Below are positions 10,666 to 19,458 of a stretch of DNA of 64,000 nucleotides, in pieces. Origin of the DNA: Sphingomonas sp. IBVSS2 (GTDB lineage Bacteria; Pseudomonadota; Alphaproteobacteria; Sphingomonadales; Sphingomonadaceae). Position 1 is the first letter of the stretch. The number at the start of each line of letters is the position of its first letter. The notes under the pieces are model-generated. The model saw nothing but the letters and a program-made list of their open reading frames with translations, ran no database searches and had not been told where the DNA came from. The DNA is taken from the NCBI RefSeq assembly GCF_002127225.1, contig NZ_NFUR01000001.1:1117592-1181591 (forward strand). Reading direction: 5' to 3'. The translations under genes were made by a program, and so were the position numbers.

Positions 10666-11204
10666 ACCAGGAACGCAAGATCGAAGTCGAGGAAGTGGAC
10701 GCCGTGGCGCCGCCGCCCAGGGCGCGCGTCGAGGACGTGTTCGATGCGTCCACCGAAGCCTCGGCGGGCGCGTTCGATGCGTCCACCGAAATATCGGCGG
10801 ACGTGGCCGAGAGCGTCGCCGAGACGTTCGGGCGCAAGCGCGACTATCTCTCGGGCTTCCTCTCGCAGAAGCCGCAGGCGCTGTCGGGCACCGAGCCGGG
10901 CGGCGAACTCTATGAGGCGGTGATCGCGGCGCTCAAGGAAATCTACGATCCCGAGATCCCGGTGAACATCTACGACCTCGGCCTGATCTACGGCGTCGAC
11001 ATCACCGCCGACGGCCATGCCGCGGTGCAGATGACGCTGACCACGCCGCATTGCCCGGTGGCGGAATCGATGCCCGGCGAAGTCGAGCTGCGCGTCGGCT
11101 CGGTGCCGGGGATCGGCCATGCCGAAGTCAATCTCGTCTGGGATCCGCCCTGGGATCCGCAGAAGATGAGCGACGAGGCCAAGCTCGAACTGGGGATGCT
11201 GTGA
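10662..11204 (+). CDS. sufT: SUF-associated MIP18/DUF59 protein (SufT-like)
   Basis: A 180-residue protein whose C-terminal 100 residues form a MIP18/DUF59 domain: Y-D-P-E-I-P-V-N-I-Y-D-L-G-L-I-Y, then L-T-T-P-H-C-P-V-A-E, and W-D-P-P-W-D-P near the end. SufT-type proteins assist maturation of iron-sulfur proteins. The first 75 residues are acidic and low in complexity and contain an 11-residue tandem duplication (V/A-F-D-A-S-T-E-x-S-A-x). The GTG start at 10662 overlaps the sufS stop as GTGA; its TGA shares one base with the sufA ATG. Confidence 0.88.
   Translation: MNQERKIEVEEVDAVAPPPRARVEDVFDASTEASAGAFDASTEISADVAESVAETFGRKRDYLSGFLSQKPQALSGTEPGGELYEAVIAALKEIYDPEIPVNIYDLGLIYGVDITADGHAAVQMTLTTPHCPVAESMPGEVELRVGSVPGIGHAEVNLVWDPPWDPQKMSDEAKLELGML
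10737..10802 (+). repeat. 33-bp tandem duplication in the SufT-like gene
   Basis: Two 33-bp units (10737-10769 and 10770-10802). An 18-base stretch beginning TTCGATGCG is identical in both (10740-10757 and 10773-10790). The units encode V-F-D-A-S-T-E-A-S-A-G and A-F-D-A-S-T-E-I-S-A-D. The frame is kept, so copy changes would only lengthen or shorten the acidic N-terminal extension. Confidence 0.85.
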
Positions 11205-11560
11205 TGACCACCACCGCCACCCGCCAGCGCCCCGCCGCGCTGATTCTGACTCCGGCTGCGGAGCGGCGCATCGCCGATCTGATGGCCAAGGCGCCCGCGG
11301 GCGCGGTGGGCGTCAAGCTCTCGACGCCGCGCCGCGGCTGCTCGGGGCTGGCCTATTCGGTCGACTATGTCACCGAGGCCAAGCCGTTCGACGAGAAGAT
11401 CGAGACGCCCGGCGGCACCTTCTTCGTCGATGGCGGCTCGGTCCTGTATCTGATCGGCTCGACCATGGACTGGCAGGAAGACGATTTCACCGCCGGCTTC
11501 GTCTTCCAGAACCCCAATGCCAAGGGCAGCTGCGGCTGCGGCGAGAGCTTTACGGTCTGA
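11204..11560 (+). CDS. sufA: A-type Fe-S carrier SufA/IscA family
   Basis: A 118-residue A-type carrier that takes clusters from the scaffold to client proteins. The three conserved cysteines are Cys46 (G-C-S-G-L-A-Y), Cys110 and Cys112 (G-S-C-G-C-G-E-S-F at the C-terminus). It is the last gene of the SUF operon; its ATG overlaps the previous TGA by one base. The open frame extends upstream through the SufT-like gene in another frame, but translation from 11204 gives the normal family length. Confidence 0.94.
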   Translation: MTTTATRQRPAALILTPAAERRIADLMAKAPAGAVGVKLSTPRRGCSGLAYSVDYVTEAKPFDEKIETPGGTFFVDGGSVLYLIGSTMDWQEDDFTAGFVFQNPNAKGSCGCGESFTV

Positions 11561-11608
11561 CCCGGCGGGCATAGGGACGGCTGACAACGCAGTCGGAAGA
11601 GGATCGCC

Positions 11609-12666
<1,058 letters not shown>

Positions 12667-12670
<4 letters not shown>

Positions 12671-13134
12671 GCGTCGCCTTCCGCCGCGAGAGCGACGAGG
12701 AACATAAGGAACCGAAGTTCGAGCTGCCGCTGCCGCCGGGGCCCAATATGGTCACGGCGCGCGGGCTCGCGTTGATCGAGGCGAAGGCGGCCGCGCTGGA
12801 AGCCGCGGTGTCGGCGGAGCGCGAGGATGACGCGCGCGAAGTGCTGAAGCGCGAACTGCGCTACTGGAACACGCGGCGCACGACCGCGCAGGTCGCGCCG
12901 GAGCCTGAGCAGGGCGTGGTCGGCATCGGATCGCGCGTGCGGGTGCGCATGAACGGCAAGGATCGGGTGATCGACCTGGTCGGCCATGACGAGGCCGATC
13001 CCGCGGCGGACCGGCTCTCCTTCCAGGCGCCGCTCGCCCGGGCGCTGATCGGCGCCGAAGAAGGCGAGAGGGTGGATTTCGGCGGCCGCGCGCAGGCGAT
13101 CGAGATCGTCGGCATCGAAACGATTCCGGACTGA
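12667..13134 (+). CDS. GreA/GreB-family transcription elongation factor
   Basis: A 155-residue Gre-type protein that would enter the RNA polymerase secondary channel and stimulate transcript cleavage. N-M-V-T-A-R-G-L-A-L-I-E begins a coiled coil near residue 28, with acidic tip residues around A-E-R-E-D-D-A; the C-terminal half, from G-I-G-S-R-V-R-V-R, is the FKBP-like domain. GreB is the closer subtype by the opening motif. The start codon overlaps the reductase stop, implying co-translation with a metabolic gene. Confidence 0.85.
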
Positions 13135-13160
13135 GCCGAACTGCGCCTAAGGTGGCGGGC

Positions 13161-15347
13161 ATGACTCGCCTCCCGCTCGCCGCCGCGCTGCTCGCCTCCG
13201 CTCCGTTCGTTTCCGGGGCTCATGCCCAGACCGACACAGCCCGCTGGAAGGCGGAAGCGGCGCGCGTGACGATCACGCGCGACGATTGGGGCGTCGCGCA
13301 TATCCGCGGCGAGACCGATGCCGATGCGGTGTTCGGCATGATCTATGCCCAGGCCGAGGACGACTTCAACCGGATCGAGACCAACTATCTGGTGAGCCTG
13401 GGCCGGCTCGCCGAGGCGGAGGGCGAGGGCGCGATCTGGCAGGACCTGCGCCAGCGGCTGTTCGTCGATCCCGAGGCGCTGAAGGCCGACTATGCCAGGA
13501 GCCCGGCCTGGCTGCGCAAGCTGATGCAGGCCTGGGCGGACGGGCTGAACCATTATCTCGCCACGCATCCGGCGGTGAAGCCGCGCGTGCTCACCCGGTT
13601 CGAGCCATGGATGGCGCTGAGCTTCTCCGAAGGCAGCATCGGCGGCGATATCGAGCGCGTGCCCCTGAGCCAGCTCGAGGCGTTCTACGGCAAGCAGCGC
13701 GTCGCGATGACCGAGGCGGAGAAGGGGCTGGTCTTCAAGGAGCCCAAGGGATCGAACGGCATGGCGATCGCGCCGAGCCATGCGAAGAACGGCCACGCGC
13801 TGCTGCTGATCAACCCGCACACCAGCTTCTTCTTCCGCTCCGAGCAGCAGGTGACGAGCGGCGAGGGGTTGAACGCCTATGGCGCCGCCACCTGGGGGCA
13901 GTTCTTCATCTATCAGGGGTTCAACGCCAGGGCGGGCTGGATGCACACGTCGAGCGGCGTCGACAATGTCGACGAGTTCGCGGAAGACATCGTCAGCAAC
14001 GTGCCGGGCACGGTCCTCGGCTATCGCTATGGCGCCGAGACGCGGCCGGTGACGGTGAAGAGGATCGCGCTGTCCTATCGCACGGCGGATGGGGGGCAGG
14101 CGCAGCGCAGCTTCCGGACCTATGCCACGCATCACGGCCCGATCGTCCGCATGGCCGACAGCGGCCGGTGGATCGCGGTGGCGCTGATGAACAAGCCGGT
14201 GGAGGCGTTGCAGCAGAGCTTCCTGCGCACCAAGGCCACCGACTATGCCGGCTTCATGAAGGTGGCGGAGCTCAAGGCCAACAGCTCCAACAACACCCTG
14301 TTCGCGGACTCGAAGGGCGAGATCGCGTTCCTGATGCCGCAGTTCATGCCGGTGCGCGACGATCGCTTCGACTATCGCAAGCCGGTGGACGGCAGCGATC
14401 CGGCGACCGACTGGAAGGGGCTGCACAGCCTGGCCAGCCTGCCTCAGGCCGTGAACCCGAAAAATGGCTGGGCCTTCAACGTGAACAACTGGCCCTGGAC
14501 GGCAGCAGGCACGGACAGCCCCAGGGCAGCGGACTATCCGCGCTATTTCGACCAGGCCGGCGAGAATCCGCGCGGCGCGCATGCGCTGCAAGTGCTGAAC
14601 GCGCGGACGGACTTCACGCCGGAGACGCTGCGCCAGGCGGCCTATGACAGTTTCCTGCCGGCGTTCGACCGGCTGCTGCCCGGGCTGGTCGCTGCCTGGG
14701 AGAAGCTGCCGGACGGCGACGCGCGCAAGGCGAAGCTCGCGGAGCCGGTGGCGCTGCTCAAGGGCTGGGACCGGCGCTGGGGCGCGGGGTCGACCGCGAC
14801 GTCGCTCGCGGTGCTCTGGGGCGAGGCGCTCTGGGCGCCCGGGGCGCAGCCGGCCAGGGACGCGGGCATTTCGGTGTGGGACTGGATGGCGACACGCGCC
14901 ACCGACGCGCAGCGGATCGATGCGCTGGCTGCGGCCGTGGATCGGCTCGTCCAGGATTTCGGCGGCTGGCGCGTGCCCTGGGGGGAGATCAACCGGTTCC
15001 AGCGCAATGACGGCGCGATCGCCCAGAAATTCGACGATGCGAAGCCGAGCATCCCGGTGCCCTTCACGTCGGCGCAGTGGGGCTCGCTCGCTTCGTTCGG
15101 CGCCAAGCGCTGGCCGGGGACGAAGCGCTATTACGGCACCAGCGGCAACAGCTTCGTCGCGACGGTGGAGTTCGGGCCGAAGGTGAAGGCCTGGGCAGTG
15201 ACCGCCGGCGGCGAGAGCGGGCATCCGGAGTCGAAGCACTTCGCCGACCAGGCCGGGCGCTACGCGGCGGGGGATTTGCGGCCGGTCTATTTCTACCCGG
15301 AGGATCTGAAGGGGCATGTGGTGCGGGCGTATCGGCCGGGAGAATAG
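13161..15347 (+). CDS. Penicillin-acylase-family (S45) amidohydrolase
   Basis: A 728-residue secreted Ntn-hydrolase precursor with signal peptide (MTRLPLAAALLASAP). Residues 30-50 hold the D-D-W-G-V-A-H-I-R-G motif of the alpha chain. The autoprocessing site is K-G-S-N-G-M-A-I-A-P-S with Ser198 as predicted new N-terminal nucleophile of the beta chain, followed by L-L-L-I-N-P-H. The G-N-S-F-V-A-T-V-E-F segment lies near the C-terminus. This family hydrolyses N-acyl amides such as acyl-homoserine lactones, cyclic lipopeptides or beta-lactam side chains; the substrate cannot be set from sequence. ATG 13161 is chosen over the GTG at 13152 because it starts the signal peptide. Confidence 0.9.
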   Translation: MTRLPLAAALLASAPFVSGAHAQTDTARWKAEAARVTITRDDWGVAHIRGETDADAVFGMIYAQAEDDFNRIETNYLVSLGRLAEAEGEGAIWQDLRQRLFVDPEALKADYARSPAWLRKLMQAWADGLNHYLATHPAVKPRVLTRFEPWMALSFSEGSIGGDIERVPLSQLEAFYGKQRVAMTEAEKGLVFKEPKGSNGMAIAPSHAKNGHALLLINPHTSFFFRSEQQVTSGEGLNAYGAATWGQFFIYQGFNARAGWMHTSSGVDNVDEFAEDIVSNVPGTVLGYRYGAETRPVTVKRIALSYRTADGGQAQRSFRTYATHHGPIVRMADSGRWIAVALMNKPVEALQQSFLRTKATDYAGFMKVAELKANSSNNTLFADSKGEIAFLMPQFMPVRDDRFDYRKPVDGSDPATDWKGLHSLASLPQAVNPKNGWAFNVNNWPWTAAGTDSPRAADYPRYFDQAGENPRGAHALQVLNARTDFTPETLRQAAYDSFLPAFDRLLPGLVAAWEKLPDGDARKAKLAEPVALLKGWDRRWGAGSTATSLAVLWGEALWAPGAQPARDAGISVWDWMATRATDAQRIDALAAAVDRLVQDFGGWRVPWGEINRFQRNDGAIAQKFDDAKPSIPVPFTSAQWGSLASFGAKRWPGTKRYYGTSGNSFVATVEFGPKVKAWAVTAGGESGHPESKHFADQAGRYAAGDLRPVYFYPEDLKGHVVRAYRPGE

Positions 15348-15365
15348 GGGGAGACATTCCGCCAG

Positions 15366-15385
15366 TCCTTCCCCGGAGGGGAGGA
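15366..15385. terminator. CT/GA-rich hairpin between convergent genes
   Basis: Arms TCCTTCCC and GGGGAGGA with loop CGGA form an eight-pair stem containing one wobble pair. There is no T-run, so this is at most a weak or bidirectional terminator between the acylase gene and the minus-strand group. A similar hairpin lies at 32680-32698. Confidence 0.4.
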
Positions 15386-15406
15386 TTGATTGAACGCCGA
15401 TACCTC

Positions 15407-15775
15407 CTAAGCCCGCGACCAGTGATCAAAGGCCTCGCGCTGAAGCCCCTCGACCAGCGCCCGCGCCGCCGGCCCTTCCCACGGCCCGTCATAGGCCGCG
15501 AGCGATCCGCGCGGACTCACCCACCAGCCTTGCCCCGGCATGGCATCGGATTCACGCACGACCAGCACGGCGAGTTCGGGTTCGCCGTTCCGCGCGGCGG
15601 CATCGTCGATCGCATCGAGCGTCTTGCACAGCGCACGCATCAGCGGGCGGGTGAAGCGGTGGCCGAGCAGGGCAGGCAGCTCCGAATAGCTGACGGCGCG
15701 GTGCTCGCGCGCCGCATCGATCAGCAGCGCGCGGACCTGCGCGGCATCGGACACGGGGACCGGATCGCCGGTCAT
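15407..15775 (-). CDS. Uncharacterised 122-residue protein downstream of the 3-methyladenine glycosylase
   Basis: Function unknown. The N-terminal half (residues 10-55) looks like a small helical or winged-helix module (V-R-A-L-L-I-D-A-A-R-E-H-R-A-V-S-Y-S-E-L), followed by E-L-A-V-L-V-V-R-E-S-D-A-M-P-G-Q-G-W-W, a strand and turn pattern seen in several uncharacterised bacterial proteins. The ATG at 15775 overlaps the glycosylase TGA as ATGA, so the two are translationally coupled and a link to DNA repair is suggested by position only. An apparent 231-residue extension upstream is antisense-frame noise over the glycosylase. Confidence 0.65.
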   Translation of the reverse strand: MTGDPVPVSDAAQVRALLIDAAREHRAVSYSELPALLGHRFTRPLMRALCKTLDAIDDAAARNGEPELAVLVVRESDAMPGQGWWVSPRGSLAAYDGPWEGPAARALVEGLQREAFDHWSRA

Positions 15776-16326
15776 CACCGCGCGAACGGCTTGCTGAGGA
15801 AGCGCGAATTCGCCTCGCCGAACCGCCATGGCGTATCGACTGCCCTGGTTATCCCGATCCGCGGCCCGACCGCGACGGCACGCGGAGCGTCCGCCAGCCG
15901 CAGGTCGAACGGCGGCGCATCGAGTGGAACCCCATCCAGCGCGCGGTCGATCGCCAGTGCCTGGCAGAGTTTGCCCGGCCCCGAGCAGAGCTGGCGCGGA
16001 TCGCCGGTGCCGCGCCGCTGCGCCATCGCTTCGAGCCCCTGGCGCGGCTCGATCGCGCGGATCAGCACTGCGCTGACCGGTGCGCACACGAAGTTCATGC
16101 ACCAGTGCAGCCCGTAGATCCGGTAGATGTACGCATGGCCGGGCGGCCCGAAGAGCACCGCGTTGCGCATCGTCGGCCCGCCAAAGCTGTGCGAGGCGGG
16201 GTCGCGCACGTCATAGGCTTCGGTCTCGACGATCGGGCCGCCGACGCCGTCGATCAGCACTTCGACCCCGATCAGGTCCCGCGCGACCGTCACGGCGTCG
16301 CGCTCGAAGAAGGTGCGGTCGAGCAT
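15775..16326 (-). CDS. DNA-3-methyladenine glycosylase (AAG/MPG family)
   Basis: A 183-residue base-excision glycosylase that removes alkylated purines. Residues 31-38 read P-I-V-E-T-E-A-Y; Glu36 matches the water-activating glutamate and Tyr38 the intercalating tyrosine of the human enzyme. The G-P-P-G-H-A-Y-I-Y-R-I-Y-G segment and G-P-G-K-L-C-Q-A-L are further AAG signatures. It leads the unknown 122-residue gene and lies 82 bases downstream of dinB on the same strand, making a small damage-response neighbourhood. Confidence 0.93.
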   Translation of the reverse strand: MLDRTFFERDAVTVARDLIGVEVLIDGVGGPIVETEAYDVRDPASHSFGGPTMRNAVLFGPPGHAYIYRIYGLHWCMNFVCAPVSAVLIRAIEPRQGLEAMAQRRGTGDPRQLCSGPGKLCQALAIDRALDGVPLDAPPFDLRLADAPRAVAVGPRIGITRAVDTPWRFGEANSRFLSKPFAR

Positions 16327-16408
16327 GGATCGAGCGTATCATCTGCTGCCGGAACGGCAATTCGCGGCGAGCAGAGGGGGGCGGACAAGGACGATCCGGC
16401 GCATCAAC

Positions 16409-17476
16409 TCAGAACGGCAGTTCCTCGCCCAGCCGCTCCTCGAAGTTCGAGACCGTCACGCCGACCAGCCTGATCCCCTTGGGCGTGGGCAGCACCGAGC
16501 GGATCAGGGCAAGGCTCATGTCGCGCAGCGTCTCGCGGCGGTCGACCAGGCCGGTGGTGAGGCTGCGGCTGCGCGTGATGATCTGGAAGTCGCCGTATTT
16601 CACCTTCACGGTGACGGTGCGGCCGAATTCCTGCGCCTGATCGCACCAGGTCCAGACGTCCTCGGCCATTTCGAGCACGCCGGCCTCGATCTCGATATTC
16701 TCCACCAGGTCGCGGTCGAACGTGGTCTCGGAGCCGGAGGATTTGCGCGGCAGATCGACATGCACCGGCCGATCGTCCTCGCCGCGCGAGATCGCGTGAT
16801 ACCATTCGGCCGCGCTGCCGAAATGCGCGCGGAGGAACTCGAGCGACTTGTCGCGCAGGTCCGCGCCGGTCTCGATGCCGAGCGCGTGCATCTTCTTCGC
16901 GGTTACCGGCCCCACCCCATGGAAGCGCGCGACCGGCAGCGCCTCCACCCAGGCCGGCCCCATCTCGGGCGTCACCGCGAACTGGCCGTTGGGCTTGCGC
17001 TGGTCCGAGGCGAGCTTGGCGAGGAACTTGTTGTACGAGATGCCGGCCGAGGCGGTGAGGCCGGTCTCCGCGAGGATGCGCGCGCGGATCTCCTTGGCGG
17101 TGGCCCAGGCGGTCTCGATCCCGCGCAGGTTCGCGGTGACGTCGAGATAGGCCTCGTCGAGCGAGAGCGGCTGGATGACCGGCGTATAGTCGGCGAAGAT
17201 CGCATGGATCTGCTTCGAGACGGCGCGATAGACGTCGAAGCGCGGTTTGACGAAGATCAGTTCCGGGCAGCGCCGCATCGCGGTGACCGAGGGCAGGGCG
17301 GAGCGCACGCCGAACCGGCGCGCCTCGTAGCTCGCCGCCGCCACCACGCCCCGCGCCGCGGCATAGCCGACCGCGACCGGCTTGCCCCTGAGCGTCGGAT
17401 CGTCGCGCTGTTCCACCGATGCGTAAAAGGCGTCCATGTCGACATGGATGATCTTGCGGACCGGCTGGGCCCCCAT
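16409..17476 (-). CDS. dinB: DNA polymerase IV
   Basis: A 355-residue Y-family translesion polymerase. Metal ligands are Asp13 in H-V-D-M-D-A-F-Y-A-S-V-E and Asp107-Glu108 in S-L-D-E-A-Y-L-D-V; the V-G-P-V-T-A-K-K-M helix-hairpin-helix lies near residue 185, and a little-finger domain follows. No clear beta-clamp motif was confirmed at the end (...E-E-R-L-G-E-E-L-P-F). ATG 17476 follows AAGGGG. Only ten bases separate it from the upstream TetR gene, so the two are probably one transcript. Confidence 0.94.
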   Translation of the reverse strand: MGAQPVRKIIHVDMDAFYASVEQRDDPTLRGKPVAVGYAAARGVVAAASYEARRFGVRSALPSVTAMRRCPELIFVKPRFDVYRAVSKQIHAIFADYTPVIQPLSLDEAYLDVTANLRGIETAWATAKEIRARILAETGLTASAGISYNKFLAKLASDQRKPNGQFAVTPEMGPAWVEALPVARFHGVGPVTAKKMHALGIETGADLRDKSLEFLRAHFGSAAEWYHAISRGEDDRPVHVDLPRKSSGSETTFDRDLVENIEIEAGVLEMAEDVWTWCDQAQEFGRTVTVKVKYGDFQIITRSRSLTTGLVDRRETLRDMSLALIRSVLPTPKGIRLVGVTVSNFEERLGEELPF

Positions 17477-17486
17477 GTTCGGCCCC

Positions 17487-18089
17487 TTAGTCGTCCATCG
17501 GCTCCAGCGCGGCGGCGAAGATGCGCGTCAGCCGCTTCTCGAAGCGGCCGGTCTCCTCGGCGGTGCACATGTCCGGGTCGATGGCGAGGGTGTTGTGCAT
17601 GATGCCCATGCCCATCAGCACGGCGAAGGCCATGGCGGCGCGCATCTCGGTATCCTGGCCGCCCAGCACGCGGGCGATCGGTTCCAGGATGTCGGTGTCG
17701 ATCGTCTCGCGGATGATCTCGCCGGCCTTGGGCGATCCGATCGAATGCAGCAGGATCAGGATCTGGTCGATATGGAGGTCGCGCTCGTCCTGCTGTGTAT
17801 CGCCATCGTCGAGGAAGAGCTGGGCGAAATGCGCGGCCAGCGTCTCGCGCGTGGCACCTTCCATGAAGTCCTTGTCGTCGTCGCGCAGCGTCTCGCGGAA
17901 CAGGGCTTCCTTGCTGCCGAAATAGCGGCTGACCAGCGCGGGATCGACACCGGCATCGCCCGCGATCTCGCGCAGGCCGACATTCTCGTAGTTCTCGCGC
18001 GCGAAGTGCTTCCGGGCCGAGGCGAGGATCGCTTCGCGCGTCGCAGCCGCGTTGCGCGACCGCGGCAAGGCCTGGACGGGCGGGATCAT
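17487..18089 (-). CDS. TetR-family regulator of the RND efflux operon
   Basis: A 200-residue regulator with an N-terminal HTH (residues about 15-60: A-T-R-E-A-I-L-A-S-A-R-K-H-F, then V-G-L-R-E-I-A-G-D-A-G-V and L-V-S-R-Y-F-G-S-K) and a TetR_C-type ligand domain. It is divergent from the RND operon across 171 bases that contain a 36-bp near-palindrome whose end arm supplies the -35 of this gene (TTGACT, 18119-18124), with TAAAAG 16 bases downstream. Autorepression and control of the pump are inferred. That promoter would start transcription almost at the ATG. dinB follows after ten bases. Confidence 0.88.
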   Translation of the reverse strand: MIPPVQALPRSRNAAATREAILASARKHFARENYENVGLREIAGDAGVDPALVSRYFGSKEALFRETLRDDDKDFMEGATRETLAAHFAQLFLDDGDTQQDERDLHIDQILILLHSIGSPKAGEIIRETIDTDILEPIARVLGGQDTEMRAAMAFAVLMGMGIMHNTLAIDPDMCTAEETGRFEKRLTRIFAAALEPMDD

Positions 18090-18119
18090 GGGCGCCCTTT
18101 TATCGCTAACAGATGGGTA

Positions 18120-18155
18120 GTCAACCATTGTGGACATATGTCTACAGTCGTTGAC
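18120..18155. promoter_or_regulatory. 36-bp dyad operator between tetR and the RND operon
   Basis: Thirty of 36 positions are symmetric, centred on GACATATGTC. The outer arms GTCAAC and GTTGAC place TTGACT (complement of 18119-18124) and TTGACA (18151-18156) as -35 hexamers facing outwards, one for each divergent gene. A dimer pair of the adjacent TetR protein would cover both -35 elements at once. The dyad is read directly; the binding protein is inferred. Confidence 0.75.
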
Positions 18156-18260
18156 AAGTTCCCTGAACGCGCTTAGCGGGTGCCAAATCGGAAGTCGTTC
18201 GTTTCCAGTAACGGCACCGCGGAGGATGTCCGGCCAGGGGCACGGATTTAGGGATCGAAC

Positions 18261-19448
18261 ATGCATTCGAAGAACCGTCAGCTGCTTATCCCGGCTCTCA
18301 TGGCCGCGCTCGCTCTCGCCGGTTGCGGCGGCGGTGGACCGCAGATGCCGCAGCAGGGCCCGCCCCCCGTCACCGTCTCGGCGCCGCTGGTGCAGGACGT
18401 GGTCGACTGGGACGAGTTCGTCGGCCGCTTCGAGGCGATCCAGACGGTCGAGGTGCGCCCGCGCGCCTCGGGCTATCTGCAGGGCGTGTGGTTCAAGGAC
18501 GGCCAGTTCGTCCACAAGGGCCAGCTGCTCTTCACCATCGATGCGCGCCCGGCCCAGGCCGCCGTCGCCCAGGCAGTGGCGCAGGTCGCCCAGGCCAAGG
18601 CGACGCTCGCCAATGCGCAGACCGAATATGCCCGTTCCGAGGCGCTGGTCGCCCAGCGCGCCGCCAGCCAGGAAGAGCTGGAGCAGCGCCGCGCCGCGCT
18701 GCGTTCGGGCGCCGCGCAGGTCGCTGCCGCGGAAGCGGCGCTCCGCGCGCGCCAGCTCGACCTCGGCTTCACGCGCGTCGTCGCCCCGCTGAGCGGCCGC
18801 ATCTCGGAACGCAAGGTCGATGTGGGCAATTCCGTCACCGCCGACCAGACGGTGCTCACCACGATCGTCTCGGTCGATCCGCTGCACTTCGTCTTCCAAG
18901 GCTCGGAAGCGCTGCTGCTGAAATATCAGCGCCAGGGCACCGGTGCGCAGAACGGCACGCCGATCAAGGTGAAGCTGTCGGACGAGAGCGACTATACCCA
19001 TACGGGCACGCTCGACTTCGTCGACAACGCGCTCGATGCCGGCGCCGGCACGATCCGCGCCCGCGGGATCATCGCCAATCCGGGCGGCTTCCTGAAGCCC
19101 GGCATGTTCGGCTCGGCCCGGCTCGAGGCGTCGAAGCCCTATCCGGCGCTGCTGGTGCCGGACACGGCGGTGATGGCCGATGCGGCGCGCCAGATCGTGT
19201 TCGTCGTCGACAAGAGCAACACGGTGACGGCGCGCCCGGTGCAGACCGGCCCGCTGCGCGGCAATCTGCGCGTGATCCGCTCGGGCCTGACCAAGGACGA
19301 CCGCGTGGTGATCGACGGAGCCCAGCGCGCCCGCCCGGGCGTGAAGGTCACGCCGCAGCCGGGCAAGATCACGGAAGCGCCGGCGGCTGCCGCCGCGCCG
19401 CCGTCCGATCAGCCGGCCGGCACCGCGCTGCCCGCCGGCAACCGCTGA
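18261..19448 (+). CDS. RND efflux periplasmic adaptor lipoprotein (MexA/AcrA type)
   Basis: A 395-residue membrane-fusion protein bridging an RND pump and its outer-membrane channel. A lipobox L-A-G-C places the lipidated cysteine at residue 22. The two lipoyl half-motifs (E-V-R-P-R-A-S-G-Y-L near residue 65 and L-D-L-G-F-T-R-V-V-A-P-L-S-G-R-I near residue 170) flank an alpha-hairpin of coiled coil; beta-barrel and membrane-proximal domains follow. The C-terminus is a Pro/Ala-rich tail. First gene of the RND operon, 10 bases before the pump gene. Confidence 0.94.
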   Translation: MHSKNRQLLIPALMAALALAGCGGGGPQMPQQGPPPVTVSAPLVQDVVDWDEFVGRFEAIQTVEVRPRASGYLQGVWFKDGQFVHKGQLLFTIDARPAQAAVAQAVAQVAQAKATLANAQTEYARSEALVAQRAASQEELEQRRAALRSGAAQVAAAEAALRARQLDLGFTRVVAPLSGRISERKVDVGNSVTADQTVLTTIVSVDPLHFVFQGSEALLLKYQRQGTGAQNGTPIKVKLSDESDYTHTGTLDFVDNALDAGAGTIRARGIIANPGGFLKPGMFGSARLEASKPYPALLVPDTAVMADAARQIVFVVDKSNTVTARPVQTGPLRGNLRVIRSGLTKDDRVVIDGAQRARPGVKVTPQPGKITEAPAAAAAPPSDQPAGTALPAGNR

Positions 19449-19458
19449 GGATAGGGCC

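Noticed and set aside
12861..15317. 818-codon open frame antisense to the acylase
   Set aside because: Same pattern of stop-poor antisense frame in G+C-rich DNA; the sense strand has an intact Ntn-hydrolase.
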